From Bradyrhizobium sp. ORS 375 (GTDB lineage Bacteria; Pseudomonadota; Alphaproteobacteria; Rhizobiales; Xanthobacteraceae): DNA of 54,138 bases. Within the stretch, counting starts at the first letter, position 1. Every line of letters starts with the position of its first letter. The notes beneath the pieces were generated by a model that worked only from the letters and a program-made list of their open reading frames with translations, did no database searches and was not told the DNA's origin. The position numbers and the translations under genes were made by a program. The stretch lies in assembly GCF_000239775.1 (NCBI RefSeq), contig NZ_CAFI01000095.1:17646-71783 (forward strand). The letters are read 5' to 3'. Of the stretch, positions 43,969-51,526 are shown piece by piece.

Positions 43969-44759
43969 TGGCCCTTGAACTTGGCGGGACGCTTCTCGAG
44001 GAAGGCGGTGACACCCTCCTTGAAATCGGCCGTGCTGCCGGCGATGCGCTGCGACTGGAATTCCTCGTTGAGCTGCTCCTCGAACGAGTTCTCCGGGCTG
44101 TCCCAATACAGCCGGCGGATCTGCGCCAGCGCCACCGTTGGGCCATTGGCAAGCTCATGCGCGAGCTTCATCGTTTCCTCCTTCAGCGCCGCATCGTCAT
44201 AGACGCGGTTGACGAGGCCCCATTGCAGCGCCGTCTCGGCCGGCAGCTTCTCGCCGAGCAGCGACAGCTCGATCGCGCGCGCCTTGCCGACGAGGCGCGG
44301 CAGCAGCCAGGTCGAGCCGCAGTCGGGGACGAGGCCGATGCGACGGAAGGCCTGCAGGAAGTACGCGGACTTGGCGCACAGGATCATGTCGCCCATCAGC
44401 GCGAAGCTCATGCCGGCGCCGGCCGCCGGGCCGTTGACCGACGTCACGATCGGACAGTGCAGGTTGCGCAAGCGGCGCAGGAACGGGTGGAAGGCGGTCT
44501 CCAGCGCGGCGCCGGCATTGCTGCGGCCGGGCTTGGCCTGCGCGTTGCGCCCCTGGAGATTGGCGCCGGTGCAGAACGCGCGGCCGGCCCCGGTCACGAC
44601 CAGGCAGCGCACCTCGGCCTTCCTCTCCTCGATCTCGTCGAGCGCCTCGCCGAGCCCGCCCAGCATGTCGATCGAGACCGCGTTCATCACCTCCTGATGA
44701 TCGAGCGTGAGGACCGCGACGGGTCCGTCGAAATCGAGCGTGACGTGCTTGAACTGCAT
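43965..44759 (-). CDS. Enoyl-CoA hydratase/isomerase, PaaG-like
   Basis: 264 residues. Crotonase segments are RAFCTGANLQGRN, VNGPAAGAGMSFALMGDMILC and the diagnostic AFRRIGLVPDCGSTWLLPRLVGKARA, with the Asp that in PaaG supports isomerisation of the epoxide or oxepin-CoA ring. Only one acidic residue is in place, which fits an isomerase better than a hydratase. No other phenylacetate-catabolon (paa) gene is in the window, so the true substrate is open. It heads a coupled operon with the APH kinase and DUF6285 genes. Confidence 0.83.
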   Translation of the reverse strand: MQFKHVTLDFDGPVAVLTLDHQEVMNAVSIDMLGGLGEALDEIEERKAEVRCLVVTGAGRAFCTGANLQGRNAQAKPGRSNAGAALETAFHPFLRRLRNLHCPIVTSVNGPAAGAGMSFALMGDMILCAKSAYFLQAFRRIGLVPDCGSTWLLPRLVGKARAIELSLLGEKLPAETALQWGLVNRVYDDAALKEETMKLAHELANGPTVALAQIRRLYWDSPENSFEEQLNEEFQSQRIAGSTADFKEGVTAFLEKRPAKFKGQ

Positions 44760-44924
44760 GGTTTCCTCTCAAGAGCTTTTCGAAGGCGGCATTCTTCGCG
44801 GCGGAAATACGAAGCGCAGCCCGGTTCGAGCAGCATATTTGATTTTTGCGCTTCGCTTGTCCATGGTTGCGTCATCCAAATGACCGAAGCGCTGATCGCG
44901 CGCTCACACCTCACGGAAACGCTC

Positions 44925-45704
44925 ATGACAATGTTCGATCTCACCGGCCGTGTGGCCGTGGTCACCGGCGGCAATGGAGGCATAGGCCTCGGCATCGCTC
45001 AGGCACTTGCGTCCAGTGGCTGCAACGTTTCGATCTGGGGCCGCAACGCCGAGAAGAACAAGACGGCCGCGGCGTCGATGGCCGCGGGGCCCGGCAAGGT
45101 CGATACGCGCATCTGCGACGTCACCAGCCCGGCTTCCGTCGCCGAGGCGATGAAGGCGACGCTCGACACGTTCGGCCGCGTCGACGGTTGCTTCGCCAAT
45201 GCCGGCATCGGCGGCGGCGGCCGCAAGCCCTTCATCGAGCGCAGCGAGGAGGAGTGGCGCACGATGTTCGCGACCAATCTCGACGGCGTCTTCCACGCCT
45301 TCCAGGCCGCCGCGAAGCACATGACGGCCCGAGCCGAAGCCGGCGATCCCTTCGGCCGGCTGGTTGCGACATCGAGTCTCGCCTCGCTGTTCGGCACCGC
45401 GCGCAACGAGCACTATGCCGCGACGAAGGCCGCGATCAACGCGCTGTGCCGCGCGCTGGCGGTCGAGCTCGCCCGCTACGGCGTCACCGCGAATGCCATC
45501 CTGCCGGGCTGGATCAGGAGCGACATGACGGCAGGCATCATGGGCAACGAGAAGTTCGTCGCCAACGTCATGCCGCGGATTCCGGTGCGCCGCTTCGGCG
45601 AGCCGTCGGATTTCGGCGGCATTGCCGTATACCTCATGAGCAAGGCATCGTCGTACCACACCGCCGATTGCTTCGTGATCGACGGCGGCTATACCGCTTT
45701 CTGA
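44925..45704 (+). CDS. Short-chain dehydrogenase/reductase
   Basis: 259 residues from the ATG at 44925, preceded by ACGGAAA; an ATG at 44880 would add 15 residues. Motifs are TGGNGGIG, NAG in FANAGIGGGG, Ser150/151 (VATSSLASLFG) and Tyr164-x3-Lys168 (YAATKAA). ALAVELARYGVTANAILPGWIRSDMT is typical of classical SDRs. The substrate may be a 3-hydroxyacyl-CoA given the neighbouring CoA enzymes. It is divergent from the PaaG-like gene, with 165 bp between the starts. Confidence 0.85.
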   Translation: MTMFDLTGRVAVVTGGNGGIGLGIAQALASSGCNVSIWGRNAEKNKTAAASMAAGPGKVDTRICDVTSPASVAEAMKATLDTFGRVDGCFANAGIGGGGRKPFIERSEEEWRTMFATNLDGVFHAFQAAAKHMTARAEAGDPFGRLVATSSLASLFGTARNEHYAATKAAINALCRALAVELARYGVTANAILPGWIRSDMTAGIMGNEKFVANVMPRIPVRRFGEPSDFGGIAVYLMSKASSYHTADCFVIDGGYTAF

Positions 45705-45872
45705 CCGGCCGGAAGGTGCGGTGGGCCGGTGCGCCGGTCCACCAGAGCAGGATTTGTTCCCGCGCTCTATTCCAAGATTTCCGAAATTTAATGCTGCCAA
45801 GCCTGCCACGCCCCCGTGACCTAGGCGTTGTCCCTCATCACATGACGAGGAGAATTCCAAGGGAAGGACGCC

Positions 45873-46706
45873 ATGAAGCGCGGTGTGACGGTTTTGGCCT
45901 GTGTCTCTGCCCTGGCTGTGGCCGGCTACTTTGCGATGGCCAAATGGGGCATCCAGCACGAGAGCCGTGAGTTCTTCGATGCTGCACGGCAGCGGCCGAT
46001 CAATGTCGACATCGCGGTCCGCAAGGACTACGAGATGAAGGCCAACGCCGGCCTGTGGCGCTTGCCGGTCGCCGTGATCAGCAACGGCAACACGGTGAAG
46101 AACACCGAGTATTCCTTCCTCGCGAACGTGTTCGCCGCGCGGGGCTATCTCGTCGCCAGCGTGCAGCAGGACCTGCCGACCGATCCGCCGCTCGTGACCA
46201 AGGTCGGCCTGCCCTATGTCGGCCGGCTCGATGTCTATAAGAAGGGCGAGGCCAACATCCTGTGCGTCCTGAACGAGATGAAGAAGCGGCATCCCAATGC
46301 CGACTATGATCATCTCACGCTGGTCGGCCACTCCAATGGCGGCGACACCGCGATGTATTTCGCCAAGGAGCATCCGAACATCGTCTCGCAGGTGGTGACG
46401 CTGGACAATCTGCGCGTGCCTTTCGTGGTCAGGGACAAGCTGAAGATCCTGTCGTTCCGCTCCGACGATCCCGAGTTCAAGACCGATCCGGACGTGCTGC
46501 CGAAGCAGCTTGGGAAGAAGAGCGGCATCGACATCATCAAGACCGAGTTCCAGCACACCTGGATGAGCGACCGCGGCCCCTATACGGCGCGGGAGCGGAT
46601 CCAGGCGACGCTCGACAAATATCTCGGCGGCGATGCGACCAGCGAATTGGCGCCGGCGGATACCGACAATCTGATCGTCACCAACGGGGCCGCCGCTCTG
46701 CCCTGA
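45873..46706 (+). CDS. Membrane-anchored or secreted alpha/beta hydrolase-fold protein
   Basis: 277 residues. An N-terminal hydrophobic segment (residues 5-23, VTVLACVSALAVAGYFAMA) is either a signal peptide or a membrane anchor. The nucleophile elbow GHSNGG puts Ser154 at the active site (LTLVGHSNGGDTAMYFAKEHP), with a likely oxyanion segment VAVISNGNTVKN and a late His in FQHTW. By family it is an esterase or related hydrolase in the periplasm. No ligand or substrate can be read. It is followed by the third long structured repeat. Confidence 0.75.
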   Translation: MKRGVTVLACVSALAVAGYFAMAKWGIQHESREFFDAARQRPINVDIAVRKDYEMKANAGLWRLPVAVISNGNTVKNTEYSFLANVFAARGYLVASVQQDLPTDPPLVTKVGLPYVGRLDVYKKGEANILCVLNEMKKRHPNADYDHLTLVGHSNGGDTAMYFAKEHPNIVSQVVTLDNLRVPFVVRDKLKILSFRSDDPEFKTDPDVLPKQLGKKSGIDIIKTEFQHTWMSDRGPYTARERIQATLDKYLGGDATSELAPADTDNLIVTNGAAALP

Positions 46707-47246
46707 CGACGCCAGCGCGCCGCGCCCTCGCGGCGCGTTGCGCCCGAGCTCTGCTCATCGGGACCCTCGCGACAAGCGAGGGCGCAGGGAATGCCGGGCG
46801 ATGGCCTCACCCATGGCCCGCCTGCGAACAAAATGCAGGCGGCAGGTACCACAGGTTCAGCCGGATCGACCCGGCATTCCCCGCGCGGTGGCTTGACGGA
46901 TTATACGTACTCTCCCCGGGGACCGGGCTGTCTTGCCCCCGTGACGAGCGGATCATCACCGCCCGCTTGGCATCAGCGTCGGGATGCCAGGACCATACGA
47001 CTTCACCGTGCGAACCCGATCGTTCGTCGGCGCGTGTGACCGCGCTGCAATCCGATCCGCCCACCGCATCCCTGCCTCACGTCTCGTGACGATCGCGATA
47101 CGCCCCTCGTGTCGAAGCAGGATGCGCGGAAGATCGATCTGATTTGCCCGACGGCACAAGGCCTCACGCGTGCGACAAACTGGCACGACGGGCAGATGGC
47201 GCATGGCAGCTGCGCAATCGCGCAGCCGCCATCCGGTGTGACATTG
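46707..47246. other. Convergent intergenic region with a long repeat
   Basis: This 540-bp gap lies between the hydrolase stop and the stop of the small exported-protein gene. Most of it is long structured repeat copy C (46740-47196). No gene is supported here. Confidence 0.65.
46740..47196 (-). repeat. Long structured repeat, copy C (reverse orientation)
   Basis: Read on the minus strand this copy carries all blocks of copy A, including TGCCCGTCGTGCC near 47195 and ATCGCGATCGTCACGAGAC near 47100. Nested stems on the plus strand: GCGCAGGGAATGCCGGGC (from 46782) with CCCGGCATTCCCCGCGC (ending 46886); inner CCGCCTGC (46818-46825) with GCAGGCGG (46835-46842). The terminal hairpin pairs CCCTCGC (46764-46770) with GCGAGGG (46776-46782), a stem sequence unlike copies A and B. 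Confidence 0.8.
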
Positions 47247-47540
47247 TTAGTTCTGCGGCTTCTTGGCCGGCGGACCGTTCTTGTTGCCCGGCATGCCCTT
47301 GATGTTCGACGGGTCCTGGGAGCTGACGTCCGGGTTCTGCCGGTTGATCGTCGAGGACGAGCCCACCGTGCCCGAGTCGGTTGCCGAAGGCCCGTTCTTG
47401 TTACCGGGCGCGCCCTGAATGCCTGCTCCTGAATTCTGCGCGCTCGGTGGCGTCGTGGTCTGCTGCTGCGTGCCCTGGGCCCAGGCCGAGCTGGCCGAGA
47501 CGACGAACGCGCACGCAATCAGGCTGATCATGGGTTTCAC
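47247..47540 (-). CDS. Small exported Gln/Asn/Pro-rich protein with GNKNGP repeats
   Basis: 97 residues from the GTG at 47540, with GGAGG about 8 bases upstream. Residues 1-22 are a Sec signal peptide (KPMISLIACAFVVSASSAWA). The mature part is low-complexity and charged-poor, with the segment PGNKNGP occurring twice (GAPGNKNGPSATDSG and GMPGNKNGPPAKK) and with TTTPPSAQNSG and NRQNPDVSSQDPSN. It is probably disordered and exported. No enzyme function is apparent. Similar small exported proteins are common in Bradyrhizobium, as recalled. It is divergent from the flavin reductase gene. Confidence 0.72.
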   Translation of the reverse strand: MKPMISLIACAFVVSASSAWAQGTQQQTTTPPSAQNSGAGIQGAPGNKNGPSATDSGTVGSSSTINRQNPDVSSQDPSNIKGMPGNKNGPPAKKPQN

Positions 47541-47724
47541 GGCGTGACCTCCATTTGTCGTTGCTGTGCTGTTCGAACGTGGCGTCGCCGGAGCCGTTCC
47601 AGGGAACACCGAATTTCGCGGGAGATCGCCGCTCATGCACGCAGCCTCTGCCCGCTTTATCAGCTTCCGCAGCGCAGCGTCGCCGACTACGCTCGGCGCA
47701 CCAACGCACCAGAGGCCGCGAAAC

Positions 47725-48336
47725 ATGGAATACCTCTCCACCGATCTCAGTCCGCGCGAGCGCTACAAGATTCTGACCTCCTTCGTGCTGCCGCGGCCGA
47801 TCGCCTGGGTGACGACGAAGGGCGAGACCGGGGTCGTCAACGCCGCGCCGTTCTCGTTCTTCAACGTGCTCGGCGAGGACCCGCCGCTGTGCGTGTTCGC
47901 GATCAATCTGCGGCCCGATGGGCGGGTCAAGGACACCCTGGTCAACATCCGCCGCTCCGGCGAGTTCGTCGTCCACATCACCGACGAGCCGCTGGCGCGG
48001 GCGATGCATGAGACCGGCGGCGACTTTCCGCCCGAGATCGGCGAGCCCGATCATCTCGGGCTGAAGCTCGCGCCGTCGCGCACTATCGGCGTGCCGCGGC
48101 TGGCGGACGCGCCGTTCGCGATGGAATGCAAGATCTGGCAGCTGATCGACGTCAACGGCGATCGCGTGCTGGTGCTTGGCGAGGGCCTCACCTTCCACAT
48201 CCGCGACGAATTGTGGGACAGCGAGAAGATGCGGGTCGAGATGGAGCTGTTCCATCCGGTCGGGCGCATGTTCGCCGACCGCTATTGCCGGACGAACGAC
48301 CGGATGGATTTTCCGCCGGCGAAGGGGGCCGGCTGA
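47725..48336 (+). CDS. Flavin reductase-like (DIM6/NTAB) domain protein
   Basis: 203 residues from the ATG at 47725. The split-barrel FMN domain is visible in LTSFVLPRPIAWVTTKGETGVVNAAPFSFFNVLGEDPPLCVFAI, DTLVNIRRSGEFVVHI and HPVGRMFADRYCRTNDRM. By family it binds FMN and is either a flavin reductase feeding a monooxygenase or a flavin-binding protein of unknown role. No monooxygenase gene is beside it. It is convergent with sorB, whose stop lies 24 bp away. Confidence 0.82.
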   Translation: MEYLSTDLSPRERYKILTSFVLPRPIAWVTTKGETGVVNAAPFSFFNVLGEDPPLCVFAINLRPDGRVKDTLVNIRRSGEFVVHITDEPLARAMHETGGDFPPEIGEPDHLGLKLAPSRTIGVPRLADAPFAMECKIWQLIDVNGDRVLVLGEGLTFHIRDELWDSEKMRVEMELFHPVGRMFADRYCRTNDRMDFPPAKGAG

Positions 48337-48360
48337 GCCTTGCCCCGCTGAGCAGGATCG

Positions 48361-48684
48361 TCAGTAGGTCGTGGCGAGATAGTCGACGATCTTGCCGACG
48401 TCGGCCTCATCGACCGGGGCGCCATAGACCTTGATCATCTTCGTGACCTCGGCCTGCCAGAACTCCTTTTTGTTCTTCATCGGCGGCTGCGTCTTGATGT
48501 AGTCGGATGAGTGGCAGGCGGTGCAATTGCCCTGCACGACGGCGAGATCAGGTCCCGGCTTGAAGGCCGCCGTTTCCTGCGGAACCTTATAGTTGACCGG
48601 CGCAGCCTTGAGCGAGATGGGGGTGCCGGCAACGCAGCCAAGCCCGACAGCCAGCGTGACGCGGAGGAAGGACGTCCGTTGCAT
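48361..48684 (-). CDS. sorB: Sulfite dehydrogenase cytochrome c subunit
   Basis: 107 residues from the ATG at 48684, with GGAG about 7 bases upstream; an ATG two codons earlier lies too close to that site. Signal peptide at about residues 1-28 (TSFLRVTLAVGLGCVAGTPISLKAA). The haem motif is Cys54-Thr-Ala-Cys57-His58 (NCTACHSSDYI), with Met69 or Met83 as possible distal ligand. By family SorB accepts electrons from the SorA molybdenum subunit in the periplasm. It follows sorA by 11 bp. Confidence 0.88.
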   Translation of the reverse strand: MQRTSFLRVTLAVGLGCVAGTPISLKAAPVNYKVPQETAAFKPGPDLAVVQGNCTACHSSDYIKTQPPMKNKKEFWQAEVTKMIKVYGAPVDEADVGKIVDYLATTY

Positions 48685-48695
48685 GGTCATTCTCC

Positions 48696-49895
48696 TCAGG
48701 CGGCCGTGACACGGACGGATTCGACGACGTTGCGCAGATAGCCGGCTGGATTCCAGCGCGGCGTTTCCGGCTGAGTCTCGCCGGCATTGCTGGTGGCCCG
48801 CACCTTCAGCTCGTGGGCTCCGGCGGCCAGCTTCACCGGCAGCTTCCACTCCCGGAACGAGTACTTCCCGAGATCCTTGCCGAGCTTCGCGTCGGTCCAG
48901 GTCTGGCCGCCGTCGGTCGAGACCGCGACCTGCTTGATTCCGCTCCCGCCATCGAATGCGATGCCGCGCAGCATCGCCGTCCCCGCCTTCAGCTTGGCGC
49001 CATCGGACACGCTCGTGATGAAGGAGCGCACCGTGAAGCGGTTGATCGGGATCGTCGCCTTTGGTGCCGTGCCGGGCTCGACCGCATTGTTCGGCGTATC
49101 CGGAATGCGATAGGCCGATTTCATCCAGAAGCCGTCGAAGACAGTGTCGATGACGGTGATCTCGTTGAGGTGCTTGACCCAGTAGGTGCCGTAGTAGCCG
49201 GGCACGATGAGACGCAGCGGAAAGCCGTTGAGGAACGGCAGGTCCTCGCCGTTCATGCCATAGGCCAGCATCACCTCGCCGTTCATGGCGTGATCGACGT
49301 CCAGCGCCTTCACGAAATCCGGCGTCTTGTCGACCACCGGGCCGTCCATGCCGTTGAAGGTGACCTGCTTCGCGCCGGACTGAATCCCGGCCATCTCGAG
49401 CACGGTCTTGAGCGGCACGCCGCGCCAGCGCGCGTTGCCCATGGCGCCATTGCCGAGCTGGCCGCCAGCGACGCGCGGCTCGAAGAAGCCGCGGCTGTTG
49501 CCGGAGCATTGGTTGACGGCGACGATCTCGGTCGCCTTCAGCTTGCGGATGTCCTTGAGCGACAGCTTGAGCGGCTTGTCGACCTTGCCCTTCACCTCCA
49601 GCGTGAACTTGTCCGGATCGAGGTTGTAGGGAAGCGCCGCCAGATGATAACGGACGAAGAACGCGTTGTTCGGCGTGATCACGCCGTCATTGAACACGCC
49701 GAACGGAGTTTCGAGCTGCGGCGGCCGGCTGGTCAGGCCGATCATCGGCCGCTTCTGCGGATACTTCACCAGCGGACGCTCGCCGTTGGCGAACGGCAAC
49801 GTCACGCTGTCTTCGGCTAGCACGCGGGTCGCGCCGACCCCGCTCAGCAGCGCTGCCAACCCCGCTCCCTTGAGCAGATCACGTCTGTCGATCAT
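48696..49895 (-). CDS. sorA: Sulfite dehydrogenase molybdenum subunit
   Basis: 399 residues from the ATG at 49895 (GGAGGG just upstream). The N-terminus is a twin-arginine signal (MIDRRDLLKGAGLAALLSGVGATRVLA) for export of the folded molybdoprotein. The sulfite oxidase core has the molybdenum ligand Cys130 in VNQCSGNSRGFFEPRV, then GNGAMGNARWRGVPLK, YGMNGEDLPFLNGFPLRLIVPGYYGTYWVKHL and a C-terminal dimerisation domain ending RVTAA. By family it oxidises sulfite to sulfate and reduces SorB. Operon order sorA-sorB. It may detoxify sulfite from taurine or other sulfonate breakdown, none of which is encoded here. Confidence 0.93.
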   Translation of the reverse strand: MIDRRDLLKGAGLAALLSGVGATRVLAEDSVTLPFANGERPLVKYPQKRPMIGLTSRPPQLETPFGVFNDGVITPNNAFFVRYHLAALPYNLDPDKFTLEVKGKVDKPLKLSLKDIRKLKATEIVAVNQCSGNSRGFFEPRVAGGQLGNGAMGNARWRGVPLKTVLEMAGIQSGAKQVTFNGMDGPVVDKTPDFVKALDVDHAMNGEVMLAYGMNGEDLPFLNGFPLRLIVPGYYGTYWVKHLNEITVIDTVFDGFWMKSAYRIPDTPNNAVEPGTAPKATIPINRFTVRSFITSVSDGAKLKAGTAMLRGIAFDGGSGIKQVAVSTDGGQTWTDAKLGKDLGKYSFREWKLPVKLAAGAHELKVRATSNAGETQPETPRWNPAGYLRNVVESVRVTAA

Positions 49896-50099
49896 GCAAC
49901 TCCCTCCGGAGTGGTCGTTATGGCGCGGGTCATCACCGCAAGACGATATGTTCAGCTCGCCCGGCATGCGGCCTGCACTGCTGCTGGAGATGATAGTTGC
50001 ACGATTCTCTCGTGCCGAGAAAAGACGTGAGCTTCAGAGATCAAACCATCGCGATCCGCTGCAGTGCGGCAAGCATCGATGGCGGTGGCTTTGTAGCAG

Positions 50100-50168
50100 G
50101 GATGAGCGGAGCGATATCCGGGGTCCCACGCGCGGCGTCGGCGAATTCGGATGTCGCTCCGCTCATCC
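50100..50168. repeat. GGATGAGCGGAGCG inverted repeat
   Basis: Left arm GGATGAGCGGAGCGATATCC (50100-50119) and right arm GGATGTCGCTCCGCTCATCC (50149-50168) agree at 19 of 20 positions. It resembles a known dispersed repeat type of Bradyrhizobium, from memory. The centre (50120-50148) is unrelated. Confidence 0.7.
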
Positions 50169-50412
50169 GGGCTTCGGGATCACGCAGGGTGAGCAAAACA
50201 ACGCCGTCAGGCGATGCGTGTCCACCGCCGATGGATGTGAGGGTCGACGGTGCCCACGGCGCACTCGAACAGTCGGACGCGACAATGACGATTTCGGCGC
50301 GCCCTCCAGCTCAACGATGCTGCAAAATGCAATCTCAGCTGTTATCACAGCAGGCGGGTGATCCAGTATTCCAGAGGCAGCTGTGATCGACCGAGAGGCC
50401 ACGGCGTACTGG

Positions 50413-50434
50413 ATGCCCCGCCTGCGCGGGGCAT
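50413..50434. terminator. Perfect 9-bp stem with tetraloop
   Basis: ATGCCCCGC (50413-50421) pairs with GCGGGGCAT (50426-50434) across CTGC. It lies 31 bp beyond the stop of the minus-strand glutathione transferase gene, so it could end that transcript. No T-run follows, and it may instead be a remnant of a dispersed palindrome. Confidence 0.45.
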
Positions 50435-50465
50435 GACCGTGGAGTACAAGGGCTGGAGCGCAGCC

Positions 50466-51341
50466 CTAAGTGCCCTGTCCGATCTTGTCCTGCGTTTTGG
50501 TGTCGAAATCGCTGGCGTCGTGGCGTTCGTGGAGCTGGCTCTTGGGATCGCCGGAGACGCGGTTGACCATGCGGCCGCGCTTCACCGGGGTGCGCTGCGC
50601 GATCTGGTCGGTCCAGCGCTGCACGTGTCTGTAGTCCTGCACCGATAGGAATTCGCCGCCTTCGTAGAGCAGGCCCTTGGCGAGCGATCCGTACCACGGC
50701 CACACCGCGATGTCGGCGATCGTGTAGTCCGGCCCGGCGAGATATTCGCTCTCGGCCAGACGACGGTCGAGCACGTCGAGCTGGCGCTTGACCTCCATGG
50801 CGAAGCGGTCGATGGCGTATTCGATCTTCATCGGCGCATAGGCGTAGAAGTGGCCGAAGCCGCCGCCGAGATAGGGCGCGGCGCCCATCTGCCAGAATAG
50901 CCAGGACAGGCATTCGGCGCGCTTGGCAGGCTCCGTGGGCAGGAAGGCACCGAACTTCTCGGCGAGATAGACCAGGATCGCGCCGGACTCGAACACGCGG
51001 ATCGGCTCGGGCCCGCTGCGGTCCAGCAGCGCCGGGATCTTCGAGTTCGGATTGATCGCGACGAAGCCGGAGCCGAACTGGTCGCCCTCGCCGATGCGGA
51101 TCAGCCAGGCGTCATACTCGGCACCCGCATGCCCGAGCGCCAGCAGCTCCTCGAGCATCACGGTGACCTTCACGCCGTTCGGCGTGCCCAGCGAATAGAG
51201 TTGCAAGGGATGACGGCCGACAGGCAATTCCTTGTCATGCGTCGGGCCGGCGATCGGACGATTGATGTTGGCGAAGCGGCCGCCGCTGGCCTTGTTCCAG
51301 GTCCAGACCTTCGGCGGCACATAGCTGTTCTGTTCGGACAC
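50466..51341 (-). CDS. yghU: Glutathione S-transferase-like disulfide-bond oxidoreductase, YghU type
   Basis: 291 residues from the GTG at 51341, with GGAG 6 bases upstream. The opening YVPPKVWTWNKASGGRFANINRPIAGPTHDKELPVG is the same as E. coli YghU in almost every block. QLYSLGTPNGVKVTVMLEELLALG, FVAINPNSKIPAL, GGGFGHFYAYAPMKIEYAIDRF and LHERHDASDFDTKT also match. By family it binds two glutathione molecules and has disulfide reductase and peroxidase activity. It stands alone. Longer frames upstream lack the family N-terminus. Confidence 0.93.
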   Translation of the reverse strand: MSEQNSYVPPKVWTWNKASGGRFANINRPIAGPTHDKELPVGRHPLQLYSLGTPNGVKVTVMLEELLALGHAGAEYDAWLIRIGEGDQFGSGFVAINPNSKIPALLDRSGPEPIRVFESGAILVYLAEKFGAFLPTEPAKRAECLSWLFWQMGAAPYLGGGFGHFYAYAPMKIEYAIDRFAMEVKRQLDVLDRRLAESEYLAGPDYTIADIAVWPWYGSLAKGLLYEGGEFLSVQDYRHVQRWTDQIAQRTPVKRGRMVNRVSGDPKSQLHERHDASDFDTKTQDKIGQGT

Positions 51342-51526
51342 GGGTGACTCCGGCGTGATCGGCAAAAGGAGCTGACGTTTTAAGCGCATATGCCGCGCAG
51401 CGGAAGCCGCGCCGCGCGCGGGCGCCATCCACATTTTCTGCATTGCAGGAGCGAACCTGCGATGACAAAACCGAGACAAGACAACAATGACGGCCCGTCA
51501 CAGGCCGCTGCCGTTTGGAAACGCCG

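Larger units (their letters stand above)
49896..50465. other. Intergenic region upstream of sorA
   Basis: This 570-bp gap holds the sorA promoter region. It contains a short palindrome TCTCG-TGC-CGAGA at 50008-50020, an inverted repeat at 50100-50168 and a GC hairpin at 50413-50434. No gene is supported. Confidence 0.5.
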
